From UBA1737 sp964541525 (GTDB lineage Bacteria > Bacillota_I > Bacilli_A > ML615J-28 > CAG-313): a stretch of 39,756 nt of DNA. The translations under genes were made by a program, and so were the position numbers. This document shows, in pieces, positions 31,668 through 39,723 of the stretch. The notes under the pieces were generated by a model. That model was given only the letters and a program-made list of their open reading frames with translations, ran no database searches and was not told where the DNA came from. Each line of letters opens with the position of its first letter. Within the stretch, counting starts at the first letter, position 1. The DNA is taken from contig CAZIQF010000014.1 in assembly GCA_964541525.1 (NCBI GenBank), positions 1 through 39,756 on the forward strand, written 5' to 3'.

Positions 31668-32474
31668 ATGAAAAAATGCTTTACAATCAATCAAATGCGA
31701 GGAAGGGATGAATTTATATCCTACCATCAATTATTTGATAATGATATTTATCAAGCAGTAGAAATTTTTTATCCGTATAATCAAAGTTTCAAACAATTAG
31801 AACAATATATGCATTCGGTATATGAACTTCAAACAAAATATCCCAACCTAGAAATGGTTTTGCATTTACCACATGGATTATATAATGGACTTTGCCTTGA
31901 TGAACATTTGAATTCTGGTTCGTTTGAAATTATGGTAGCAGCAGCAAGATTTGCAGCAACATTTAAAATTAAAAAATTGACATTGCATTTAGGTTCTGTC
32001 GATTCCAATGTTGATCGGAAATTTTATATTGACAAAGTTATTCCGATATTACAAAAATTATGTGATATAGTTCAAGTAAATAATCAAGTTCTAATGATTG
32101 AAAATATGCCAACTAATCATGAACTAGGCTATTCACCAGATGAGTTATTAACAATTATCAAGGGTGTAAATCGACCAAATATAAAATTTATCTATGATAC
32201 TGGGCATGCTCATGTCAGTGAATATGATGATCTTAGTTATTTGTATGTATTAAAAGATTATCTATATCATATTCATTATAGTGATAATGATGGAAGCAGA
32301 GATGCTCATCAAGGATTTGGTACAGGAACAATTGATTTTAAACAAATTCTTAGAGTATTAAAAGCAATTAATTACCAAGAGTTAAATTGTATGGAAATTA
32401 TTTATCATACTACTCTTGATTTAATCAAGAATGCTTCTGATTTTGATTGTATTGGAGAAGAACATGAAAAATAA
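31668..32474 (+). CDS. Xylose-isomerase-like TIM-barrel protein
   Basis: This 268-residue protein belongs to the sugar phosphate isomerase/epimerase (AP endonuclease family 2) superfamily. Metal-ligand positions are visible: KLTLHLGS (His), MIENMPTN (Glu), IYDTGHAHVSEY (Asp, His, His), YHIHYSDNDG (His, Asp) and the last Glu in CMEIIYH. Some members isomerise sugars and some are endonuclease IV-like; the family alone does not decide. The start lies three bases after the GH18 stop with no strong site, so it may be co-translated with the glycosidase and act on a released sugar (inference). It overlaps the popT gene by 11 bases. Confidence 0.85.
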   Translation: MKKCFTINQMRGRDEFISYHQLFDNDIYQAVEIFYPYNQSFKQLEQYMHSVYELQTKYPNLEMVLHLPHGLYNGLCLDEHLNSGSFEIMVAAARFAATFKIKKLTLHLGSVDSNVDRKFYIDKVIPILQKLCDIVQVNNQVLMIENMPTNHELGYSPDELLTIIKGVNRPNIKFIYDTGHAHVSEYDDLSYLYVLKDYLYHIHYSDNDGSRDAHQGFGTGTIDFKQILRVLKAINYQELNCMEIIYHTTLDLIKNASDFDCIGEEHEK

Positions 32475-33405
32475 TTTAAAGAAATTTGGATGTGGAATTT
32501 TAATTGGTATCAGCAATACGATACCTGGATTTAGTGGCGGAACGATGGCACTAATTCTTGGCATCTTTGAAGAATTTACGGGGGCTATTGCAGCACTAAC
32601 TAAAACCCCAATCAAAGCTATTAAAGATTTGTGGAGTTTAGTACTTGGAATGCTAATCGGTATTGTAGCTTCTGTCGTAACTATTGCGATTTGTCTTGAA
32701 AAATGGCCGATTATTACCGCTAGTTTCTTTGTGGGATTAGTTGTAGTTACGATTCCATTTACTTATAATAAAATTAAAAACCAAAAAATTAAATTTGGTT
32801 CATGGATTAGTTTTGTTGTATGTGCAATTTTTGTAATAATTTTATCCTTTGCCGATAAGTTTGGTTTAAACATCAACATACATGAACCGAATATTTTTAT
32901 TGTATTGTTTGTAATGATTATTGCTGCAGTAGCATCAGCGGCTATGATTATTCCTGCCGCTAGTGGAATGTTGATTCTTCTTGCTTTTGGACTATACGAT
33001 TCAATTATTAGTCTATGTAAAAATTGCTTAATCTATTTGAAAGATGGAAATTTTGCAGCAATATGGCAAGCATGTATTATTTTAATTCCCTTTGTTATTG
33101 GAATGGTTTTAGGTGTGATTCTTGTTTCGAAAGTAATCACTTATCTATTTAAAAATCATGCTCAAATGATTTGGTCTGGAATCTTAGGCTTACTATTTGC
33201 ATCACTTTTTGCGATTTATTATAGTGCATACAATGATCATTTAAGGTTTAATCTTTCTAGTTTTACGGATCATCTTTGGCTCAATATTGTTTTGAGTATT
33301 ATTGCTTTTTTAATTGGTTTCTTTACACTGCGATGGATGATGAAAATTTTCGAAAAGAAAGAACAACAAAAAATTGCTTCTGAAACAATTGAAGAAGCAG
33401 CATAA
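32464..33405 (+). CDS. popT: DUF368 polyprenyl-phosphate translocase
   Basis: This protein of about 313 residues has eight or so hydrophobic segments and the DUF368 signature ISNTIPGFSGGTMALILGI near the N-terminus, with a second, partly symmetric motif MIIPAASGMLILLAFGLYD in the middle. DUF368 proteins (PopT) return undecaprenyl phosphate across the membrane after cell-envelope polymers are built. The frame is open from 32431, but the ATG at 32464 has GGAG seven bases before it and starts at the typical KKFGCGILIG segment. It ends the upstream cluster with a perfect terminator. A second carrier-recycling gene, uppP, lies 3 kb downstream. Confidence 0.9.
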   Translation: MKNNLKKFGCGILIGISNTIPGFSGGTMALILGIFEEFTGAIAALTKTPIKAIKDLWSLVLGMLIGIVASVVTIAICLEKWPIITASFFVGLVVVTIPFTYNKIKNQKIKFGSWISFVVCAIFVIILSFADKFGLNINIHEPNIFIVLFVMIIAAVASAAMIIPAASGMLILLAFGLYDSIISLCKNCLIYLKDGNFAAIWQACIILIPFVIGMVLGVILVSKVITYLFKNHAQMIWSGILGLLFASLFAIYYSAYNDHLRFNLSSFTDHLWLNIVLSIIAFLIGFFTLRWMMKIFEKKEQQKIASETIEEAA

Positions 33406-33410
33406 AAATC

Positions 33411-33452
33411 AAAAAGTGACTAGTTTATTCTTTAGATTAGTCACTTTTTAAT
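33411..33452. terminator. Terminator behind popT
   Basis: AAAAAGTGACTA (33411-33422) and TAGTCACTTTTT (33438-33449) form a perfect 12-bp stem with a 15-base loop. Confidence 0.9.
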
Positions 33453-33545
33453 TACAAATTAATGGAAAAATTTAACATAAAATATATCGATTTTAGTTAA
33501 TTATTTTGAACATTTGCTGAAATAAATAGTAAAATATTATAATAC

Positions 33546-33574
33546 TTGCAAAATATTAAATGATATGTTATAAT
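33546..33574 (+). promoter_or_regulatory. Promoter of the cps/carrier/salvage operon
   Basis: TTGCAA (33546-33551), a 17-base spacer and TATAAT (33569-33574), 34 bases before the first gene. No other convincing promoter or terminator is seen before 39670. Confidence 0.8.
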
Positions 33575-33607
33575 TTATATACAATATAATAAAAAAGAGG
33601 AAAAAAT

Positions 33608-34810
33608 ATGGATAATTTTAATCAACAAATTGAAAATGAAGCATCACCATCTGGTGTATCTATTTCGGAAATCTTTTTCTTATTAAAGAAAAACATCTTA
33701 TTAATCATAATTATTACGATTATTGCTGCAATTATTGGTTTTGTTTATGGCAAATTTATTCAAAAACCAACATATTCAGCAAAAACTACTGCTATTGTTC
33801 AAGTAGATAGTGATAAATTAAGTGAATATAATTCGTTTGTGTATGCTAGTTATCTAGTTGATAGTTTTGCTGAATTTATTGTTAGTGAAAGTGTTACAAA
33901 AGAAATTGCTAGAGAGATTATTGATGAAGAGTATGAATTTACTCATACAACTACAGCTGAAGGTGTTATTGAACATTATAGTAACAAACTAAATAAGATA
34001 CTAACTAATGATGAGTATGAAAAAAAATTATTGTCGAAAGCATCAGCAATCTCGAGAGGAATAAAAGTTTCTGTTGCTGATGATAGTTTAATTCTTAATA
34101 TCTCATATAGTAGTGTAAAGGTTAATGAAAATACAAGTGATGAAGTTGTAAAGATTACTAAATTAATTGTTTCAAAAACGCAAGAAGTAGCCAAAACTTT
34201 AAAAAATGAAAAACTTACATATAAATTTCCAATTGCTGAATCAAAAAATGCTGTTAAATATGCTTATATTAGTATGTATAATTTGGTAGAAGTAACTGAT
34301 GAAGAAGGAAAGGTTACAGGCTATAAAAGTTTAGATGGTAGCAATCAATTTAGTTTAAATACTTTTAATGATATGGTTGAATCTAATGCTAGTATTTTAA
34401 GGCAAAACTTTTCCGTTGCCTATGATGGTAAATCTTTAGTTATGTCAATCAAAAATACAACTGATAGCGTTAATTTAGATCCAGAAATAGCTGGACTATG
34501 TTTAGTATATCTTAATAATTATGCTTACAATAACCCTGACCCAGATGCTTTTGTAGAAGAATATTTATACCCTGCGTTTGCCAATAAACTTGTAGCAATG
34601 GGTGATACAAATATTTATGTAGTAAAATCAACAAAAACAGCATTAATCACAATTATTGGATTTATGATTGGGCTTATTGCTTCATGTGGTGTAATTTTAG
34701 TTCGATATTTGATTGATGATACATTCAAGTCAAAAGATGAACTTGAACGCTTAACTGGTGTTAATGTGTTAGCATCTATTAATAAATTTGAGATTAAGGA
34801 TGGTGAGTAA
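33608..34810 (+). CDS. cpsC: CpsC/Wzz-type polysaccharide chain-length and kinase-activator protein
   Basis: This 400-residue protein has the Wzz layout: a short cytosolic N-terminus (ISEIFFLLKKN), a first membrane segment at about residues 29-50 and a large extracytoplasmic helical domain. A second membrane segment lies near 340-364 (TALITIIGFMIGLIASCGVIL), and a cytosolic tail (LIDDTFKSKDELERLTGVNVLASI) is of the kind that activates the cognate BY-kinase. It is longer than streptococcal CpsC (about 230), mainly in the outer domain. AGAGG precedes the ATG. It overlaps the kinase gene by one base (TAATG). Confidence 0.92.
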   Translation: MDNFNQQIENEASPSGVSISEIFFLLKKNILLIIIITIIAAIIGFVYGKFIQKPTYSAKTTAIVQVDSDKLSEYNSFVYASYLVDSFAEFIVSESVTKEIAREIIDEEYEFTHTTTAEGVIEHYSNKLNKILTNDEYEKKLLSKASAISRGIKVSVADDSLILNISYSSVKVNENTSDEVVKITKLIVSKTQEVAKTLKNEKLTYKFPIAESKNAVKYAYISMYNLVEVTDEEGKVTGYKSLDGSNQFSLNTFNDMVESNASILRQNFSVAYDGKSLVMSIKNTTDSVNLDPEIAGLCLVYLNNYAYNNPDPDAFVEEYLYPAFANKLVAMGDTNIYVVKSTKTALITIIGFMIGLIASCGVILVRYLIDDTFKSKDELERLTGVNVLASINKFEIKDGE

Positions 34811-35532
34811 TGATGCTATTTGATAAACATAAAAAGCAAAGTGAACATCGCGATAATGTTATTATTATTAATGAGCCAGGATATGAAAAAATTACTGAGT
34901 CATTTAATCGTTTAAAAGACAATATTTTATACTTAAATGCTGATAATAATATGAATGTTATTGCAGTTAGTTCATCAATTCCTAATGAAGGTAAAACTAC
35001 CGTAATCACTAATCTTGCAGTTAGCCTTGCTTCGAATGGGAAAAAAGTAATTATTGTTGATTGCGATCTTCGAAAACCAAAAGTACATCGCACATTTAAT
35101 ATGGATAATTCATTAGGGATTCGTGATTATATAATAGATAATTGTAAATTAGAAGAAATTATAAAGAAAGCTGAATTATATAATGTCAGTGTTGTTTGTA
35201 GTGGTAAAAAAATTGAAAATTCTTCGGCCATTTTTACATCCGAAAAGTTTAAATCGATGATTAAAGAATTAAAAAACACATATGACTATGTTTTTTTAGA
35301 TTGTCCGCCAATTTTAGAAATTTCGGATTATATTAATATTTCAACCATAGCAAATGGTATTATTTTCTGTGTTGCTTATGGTAAAACTAAAAAAGTACAA
35401 GTTAAAGAAGCAATTAATATGCTAAAACAAAGAAAAATAAATGTTTTAGGAACTGTATATACAATGGTTGATGAGAAAATGATTCGATTAAAATTAGGTT
35501 ATTATTATACAAATTATAATGATGCTGATTAA
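34810..35532 (+). CDS. cpsD: CpsD-type BY tyrosine kinase
   Basis: This 240-residue bacterial tyrosine kinase has Walker A (PNEGKTTVITNLAVSLA), Walker A' (VIIVDCDLRKPKVH) and Walker B (YVFLDCPPI). The C-terminus carries a Tyr cluster (GYYYTNYN) that serves as the autophosphorylation site in this family. It needs the CpsC tail for activity and controls polysaccharide polymerisation or export. The ATG at 34810 overlaps the cpsC stop; a second ATG follows directly at 34813. RKP after Walker A' is the usual BY-kinase signature that separates it from MinD/ParA. Confidence 0.95.
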   Translation: MMLFDKHKKQSEHRDNVIIINEPGYEKITESFNRLKDNILYLNADNNMNVIAVSSSIPNEGKTTVITNLAVSLASNGKKVIIVDCDLRKPKVHRTFNMDNSLGIRDYIIDNCKLEEIIKKAELYNVSVVCSGKKIENSSAIFTSEKFKSMIKELKNTYDYVFLDCPPILEISDYINISTIANGIIFCVAYGKTKKVQVKEAINMLKQRKINVLGTVYTMVDEKMIRLKLGYYYTNYNDAD

Positions 35533-35540
35533 TAATTAAA

Positions 35541-35550
35541 ATAGGGGGGG
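35541..35550 (+). promoter_or_regulatory. Ribosome binding site with a seven-G run
   Basis: ATAGGGGGGG lies five bases before the cpsB ATG. A G7 tract is striking in such AT-rich DNA, and slippage would change the spacing or strength of this site. Confidence 0.5.
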
Positions 35551-35555
35551 TATAA

Positions 35556-36272
35556 ATGATTGATATTCATACACATATTATTTTTGGTGTTGATGATGGA
35601 GCAAAATCACTAGAAGAATCAATAAAAATTATCAAAGAAGAAATTGAACAAGGAGTTACCGATATTATATGTACACCACATTATCGTATCGGAATGTTTG
35701 AAACACCGAGTTCAAAATGTATTGCAAACTTTGAAGCTTTGGTTGAAGAAGTAAAAAAAAGAAATATGATGGTAAATTTGTATTTGGGAAGAGAAGTTTA
35801 TTACAATCATAATCTGCTTAAAAGCGTTGAAAATAAATTAATTGATTATCGTATTAATAATACAAATTTGATTTTACTTGAATTTTCATATATAAATGAT
35901 CCAGATATTGAAGAAATTATATACCAGTTTAAACATAGAGGTTATCAAGTAATCATCGCACATGTAGAAAGATATCAATACATTAAGGATATTAATACTA
36001 TTTATTCATTAAAAAGAATGGGAGCATTAATTCAAGTCAATGCATCAACCATTATTGGTAAGCATGGATTTAAAGAAAAAAATAGGGTTTTTAAATATAT
36101 TAAAGCGGGATTAGTAGATTTTGTTGCAAGTGATATCCATTATTCAAGAATAAATTATATGAAAAAAGCATATGAAATAATAACAAAAAAATATGGTAAA
36201 GATTGCTCTTTAAAATTGTTTAAAGAGAATGCTCAAATGCTGATCTTACATAATGAGGAGATTGCAATATAA
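35556..36272 (+). CDS. cpsB: CpsB/YwqE-type PHP protein tyrosine phosphatase
   Basis: This 238-residue Mn-dependent phosphatase of the PHP fold dephosphorylates the BY-kinase. The metal ligands are visible: DIHTHIIFGVDDGA at the N-terminus (His-x-His, Asp), TPHYR (His), GREVYYN (Glu), IIAHVERYQ (His) and the C-terminal ASDIHYS (Asp, His). It lies 23 bases behind the kinase gene and its stop overlaps the uppP start (TAATG). The order cpsC-cpsD-cpsB differs from the streptococcal cpsB-cpsC-cpsD order. Confidence 0.95.
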   Translation: MIDIHTHIIFGVDDGAKSLEESIKIIKEEIEQGVTDIICTPHYRIGMFETPSSKCIANFEALVEEVKKRNMMVNLYLGREVYYNHNLLKSVENKLIDYRINNTNLILLEFSYINDPDIEEIIYQFKHRGYQVIIAHVERYQYIKDINTIYSLKRMGALIQVNASTIIGKHGFKEKNRVFKYIKAGLVDFVASDIHYSRINYMKKAYEIITKKYGKDCSLKLFKENAQMLILHNEEIAI

Positions 36273-37096
36273 TGATAGAAAAAGTTATTGAAGTATTGAA
36301 ATATATACTATTAGGACTTGTACAAGGGATTACTGAAGTTTTGCCCATTTCATCAAGTGGTCATCTAGCAATCGCTAATGAATTATTAGGAATTAAAGAT
36401 GATTCGATTACACTTAGTGTATTTCTACATTTTGCAAGTTTAATCGCGGTAATCATATATTTAAGAAAAGAACTAAAACAACTGATTATTGGTTTTTTTG
36501 GATTTATTTTTAAAGATCGAACAAAATATAAAAAAGATTTTTTACTTGCTATTTATTTAGTTATTACAACAAGTATCTTAGTTGTTTTTACACTTTTGAC
36601 TAAAATTTTAGGGTATGAATCATCGCCATTATGGGTAATAGGATTATGTCTTATTCTCAACGCAATAATGCTATTTTTCCTTGGTACTTTTACAGGAAAA
36701 AGAAGTCTAGATGAAATGACTTGGAAAGATGCAATCGTGATAGGCTTATTTCAATGTGCTGGATCGTTTGCAGGTATATCTAGAAGTGGTTCGTGCTTAT
36801 GTGGATGTCAAACAAGAAAAATTGAAAAAGAAGCTAGTGCTAAATATGCTTTTCTATTGTTTATTCCAGCAATCCTAGGTGCAACTGTTTTAGAACTAGG
36901 AGGGATTGCCTCGATGTTTGATGATACAAGTAAATTATATTTATATTTAATAAGTTTTATAGTTTCTTTTACTGCAACGTATTTTGCTTTCACTTTACTT
37001 AGAAAAATCATTAGTAAAGGTAAGTTAACAGGATTTAGTATTTATTGTGCTATTATTGGTGTGATAGTATTAATTGCAGGTATTTGGTTTATATAA
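36272..37096 (+). CDS. uppP: Undecaprenyl-diphosphatase
   Basis: This 274-residue multi-pass membrane enzyme (UppP/BacA family) removes one phosphate from undecaprenyl diphosphate to regenerate the lipid carrier. Motif 1 is GLVQGITEVLPISSSGHLAI with the catalytic Glu and the SSSGH stretch. Motif 2 is AGISRSGS with the catalytic Ser-Arg. The stretch after motif 2 is CLCGCQTRKIEKEA, with three closely spaced Cys where most relatives have small hydrophobic residues. About seven to eight membrane segments are visible. It is coupled to cpsB by a one-base overlap. Confidence 0.95.
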   Translation: MIEKVIEVLKYILLGLVQGITEVLPISSSGHLAIANELLGIKDDSITLSVFLHFASLIAVIIYLRKELKQLIIGFFGFIFKDRTKYKKDFLLAIYLVITTSILVVFTLLTKILGYESSPLWVIGLCLILNAIMLFFLGTFTGKRSLDEMTWKDAIVIGLFQCAGSFAGISRSGSCLCGCQTRKIEKEASAKYAFLLFIPAILGATVLELGGIASMFDDTSKLYLYLISFIVSFTATYFAFTLLRKIISKGKLTGFSIYCAIIGVIVLIAGIWFI

Positions 37097-37097
37097 A

Positions 37098-37742
37098 ATG
37101 AGTCAAGAACACAATGTTATAGGGGTAATTTTAGCTACTGATGTTGATCGTCAGGCTAATCAATTGCTATTACGGGGAATGATGCCATTTTTTGGTCATC
37201 CAATTATTAAATTAATTTATCAAGCGTTGAATAATGCTAATATTAATTCTGTATATGTTTATACAATAAAAAAGGGAATTATCATTAAAGAAATTCTAGG
37301 TAAAAAAGTTAAATATATTTTAAAATCCAATGAATATATTTCTAGAAGTGATTGTTTAGTTAATGATTTTCACCATATATTAGAAACAAATACACATATT
37401 TTATTTGTTGATCCAAAATATCCATTGTTAGATGGGGAATTATTAAATGAATTAATTAACTTACATCTAAATGAAAATAATGATTTAACTACTATTGAAA
37501 GTAAGTACCAAAATATGCTTTTTGTTCCTAATGTTTTTATTGTTAATATTCAAATATTAAATCAAGTATTTAACAATAATCAAACTTTAAGACAACTAGA
37601 CTCTAAAAAAATATTTGAATGTGCAAAAAAAATGAATAAAGCAGTAGGCGTGCTATCGACTGATAAAATTTATAAAATATTGTCGATTAATAACTATCAT
37701 GCTGCTTTAGACATTGAAACGATATTTTTAAAAAGAAAGTAG
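37098..37742 (+). CDS. Degenerate GlmU-like nucleotidyltransferase, probably inactive
   Basis: This 214-residue protein follows the fold order of the GlmU N-domain encoded at 38898. VIGVILATDVDRQAN stands where active enzymes have LAAGKGTRM, so the Gly-rich nucleotide loop is lost. FFGHPIIKLIYQALNNANINSVYVYT aligns with NGKPMINHIVDACNEAGIENIIVVV. VDPKYPLLDGELLNEL aligns with LPGDMPLIG, but with the catalytic Asp context altered. The GTAHA substrate loop is absent. It is therefore a likely pseudo-enzyme, perhaps a regulatory partner. The frame is open from 37074; the ATG at 37098, one base after the uppP stop, fits the fold better. No strong ribosome site is seen, so translation is probably coupled. 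Confidence 0.7.
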   Translation: MSQEHNVIGVILATDVDRQANQLLLRGMMPFFGHPIIKLIYQALNNANINSVYVYTIKKGIIIKEILGKKVKYILKSNEYISRSDCLVNDFHHILETNTHILFVDPKYPLLDGELLNELINLHLNENNDLTTIESKYQNMLFVPNVFIVNIQILNQVFNNNQTLRQLDSKKIFECAKKMNKAVGVLSTDKIYKILSINNYHAALDIETIFLKRK

Positions 37743-37750
37743 TATATAAA

Positions 37751-38896
37751 ATGAGTGAAGAAAAATTTATAGTGCCTAGAGCGGTACTAAAAGAATATTT
37801 TAATTTCAATAATATTGTTGATGTAAAACCATATGGGAACGGGCACATTAATGCGACTTATTTGATTGAATTTCCAACATGTAAATATATTTTACAAAAA
37901 ATTAATGGTACGGTGTTTTCTAGTCCATTTGCAGTAATGCATAATATTGAATTAGTTACGAATTATATGCGAAAAAATATAATCTATGATGGAAAAGATC
38001 CAAGATTATGCTTATTAACAATTGTTTTAAATCGTTTTGACCAAAATTTAACAATGGTTAATGATGAATTTTGGCGATGCACTAGATTTATTGAAGAATG
38101 CGTTACTTATGAACAAACTGATGACCCTGCAATTTTTGAAGAAGCAGGACGTGCTGTCGGTGAATTTCAAAAAAATCTAAATGATTTTAGGACTAGATTA
38201 ATTGTTGATACAATCGAACATTTTCATGATACACCATATCGATATCAAACTTTCCAAGATATTATCAAAATTGATAGAGTTAATCGTGTGAAAGATTGTT
38301 CAGAAGAAATTGAATTTGTAAAAAGTCATGCCGATAAACTTGATATAATTACTGGCTTGTTGAGGGAAGGGAAAATTCCTAGACGGGTTACGCATAATGA
38401 TACTAAACTTAATAATATTATGATTTCTAAAACAACAGGTAAAGCTTTAGGATTACTTGATTTAGATACTGTGATGAAAGGTTCGTTATTATATGATTAT
38501 GGTGATGCCTTAAGAATTGGGGCCTCAACTGCGGCAGAAGATGAAACAGACTTAAGTAAAGTAACTATAAATGTTGATTTGGTTAAAGCATTCACTAGAG
38601 GATATTTATCTGAAATCAAAGGAATCATTTGTGACGAAGAAATTAAACATTTAATTGATGGCTATTTTCTAATGACATTTGAGGTTGGAATGCGATTTTT
38701 AACCGATTATATTGATGGCGATAGATACTTTAAATTAAATGATGAGATGAAAAAAAATCGTCCAAATGTTAATTTAGAACGAGCAAGAAATCAATTTAAA
38801 TTAGTATCGGAAATTGAAAAACAATATCAAACATTAGAAAAGATTGTTAAAGAAATCTTAGATGAATTAGATTATAAAATAGGATGGGAAGAATAA
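37751..38896 (+). CDS. nahK: N-acetylhexosamine 1-kinase-like phosphotransferase
   Basis: This 381-residue protein has the aminoglycoside-phosphotransferase fold and closely follows NahK of bifidobacteria. YGNGHINATYLIE and YILQKINGTVF are at the N-terminus. The catalytic loop is VTHNDTKLNNIM (about 213-224), followed by LGLLDLDTVMKGSLLYDYGDAL and the RIGASTAAEDETDL stretch characteristic of that enzyme. NahK phosphorylates GlcNAc or GalNAc at C1. With the uridylyltransferase one base downstream, the pair would convert free N-acetylhexosamine to UDP-HexNAc without the usual GlcN-6-P route. It lies eight bases behind the GlmU-like pseudo-enzyme. Confidence 0.9.
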   Translation: MSEEKFIVPRAVLKEYFNFNNIVDVKPYGNGHINATYLIEFPTCKYILQKINGTVFSSPFAVMHNIELVTNYMRKNIIYDGKDPRLCLLTIVLNRFDQNLTMVNDEFWRCTRFIEECVTYEQTDDPAIFEEAGRAVGEFQKNLNDFRTRLIVDTIEHFHDTPYRYQTFQDIIKIDRVNRVKDCSEEIEFVKSHADKLDIITGLLREGKIPRRVTHNDTKLNNIMISKTTGKALGLLDLDTVMKGSLLYDYGDALRIGASTAAEDETDLSKVTINVDLVKAFTRGYLSEIKGIICDEEIKHLIDGYFLMTFEVGMRFLTDYIDGDRYFKLNDEMKKNRPNVNLERARNQFKLVSEIEKQYQTLEKIVKEILDELDYKIGWEE

Positions 38897-38897
38897 A

Positions 38898-39629
38898 ATG
38901 AAAAAGAATGCAATTATTCTTGCTGCTGGAAAAGGAACAAGAATGAACCAAGAAGTTCCTAAATGTGCATGTAAAGTTAATGGTAAACCAATGATTAATC
39001 ATATAGTTGATGCATGTAATGAAGCTGGAATTGAAAACATTATTGTTGTTGTCGGATATCAAAAAGAAGTGATAATGGCACTTTTGGAAGGTCAAAATGT
39101 CATATTTGCCTATCAAGAAGAACAACTAGGAACAGCTCATGCATGTATGGTAGCTCGTGATGCTTTGAAAAATGTTGAAGGTGATACAATCATTTTGCCT
39201 GGAGATATGCCATTAATTGGTGCTTCAAATATTGCAAAATTAATGAATAATCATCGCCAAAATCATAATACGATGACAATTATGTCAACTATTTTTGAGA
39301 ATCCATTTAGTTATGGCAGAATTATTCGAAATGAAAAGAATAATGTTATTGGAATTATTGAAGAAAAAGAAGCAACAGCTGAGCAAAAGTTAGTTAAGGA
39401 AATTAATACTGGATTATATGTTGTGGATAACCAATTATTATTTGACAGCCTAAGAAAAATCGATAACAATAATAGTAAAAAAGAATATTATTTAACCGAT
39501 ATTGTTAAAATTTTAAGTAAAGATCATCAAGTTAACGCATTATGTGTTGATTATAGCTATCATTTGATTGGAATAAACGATTTAGAAACTTTAAAACAAG
39601 TTGAAGAGTTGTCAAAACAACCGGAATAA
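38898..39629 (+). CDS. GlmU-type UDP-N-acetylhexosamine pyrophosphorylase domain
   Basis: This 243-residue protein equals only the N-terminal uridylyltransferase half of GlmU (bifunctional GlmU is about 455). LAAGKGTRMNQEVPK is the nucleotide loop with the catalytic Lys; EEQLGTAHACMVAR binds uridine; ILPGDMPL carries the metal Asp; NPFSYGRIIRN and EINTGLYVVDNQLLF complete the active site. The left-handed beta-helix acetyltransferase domain is missing, so it cannot make GlcNAc-1-P itself. The NahK-like kinase upstream would provide that substrate. It ends the operon, with a terminator at 39670. Confidence 0.92.
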   Translation: MKKNAIILAAGKGTRMNQEVPKCACKVNGKPMINHIVDACNEAGIENIIVVVGYQKEVIMALLEGQNVIFAYQEEQLGTAHACMVARDALKNVEGDTIILPGDMPLIGASNIAKLMNNHRQNHNTMTIMSTIFENPFSYGRIIRNEKNNVIGIIEEKEATAEQKLVKEINTGLYVVDNQLLFDSLRKIDNNNSKKEYYLTDIVKILSKDHQVNALCVDYSYHLIGINDLETLKQVEELSKQPE

Positions 39630-39669
39630 TTAATATTATATCGTTGAAACTAAAAAATTAGTAAATATT

Positions 39670-39700
39670 AAAACTCGATTTTACCGAAGTCGAGTTTTTT
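39670..39700 (+). terminator. Terminator of the cps/salvage operon
   Basis: AAAACTCGA (39670-39678) pairs with TCGAGTTTT (39690-39698) around an 11-base loop and runs into T. Confidence 0.88.
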
Positions 39701-39723
39701 AGGTTCTGTAAAATCTCTTATGG

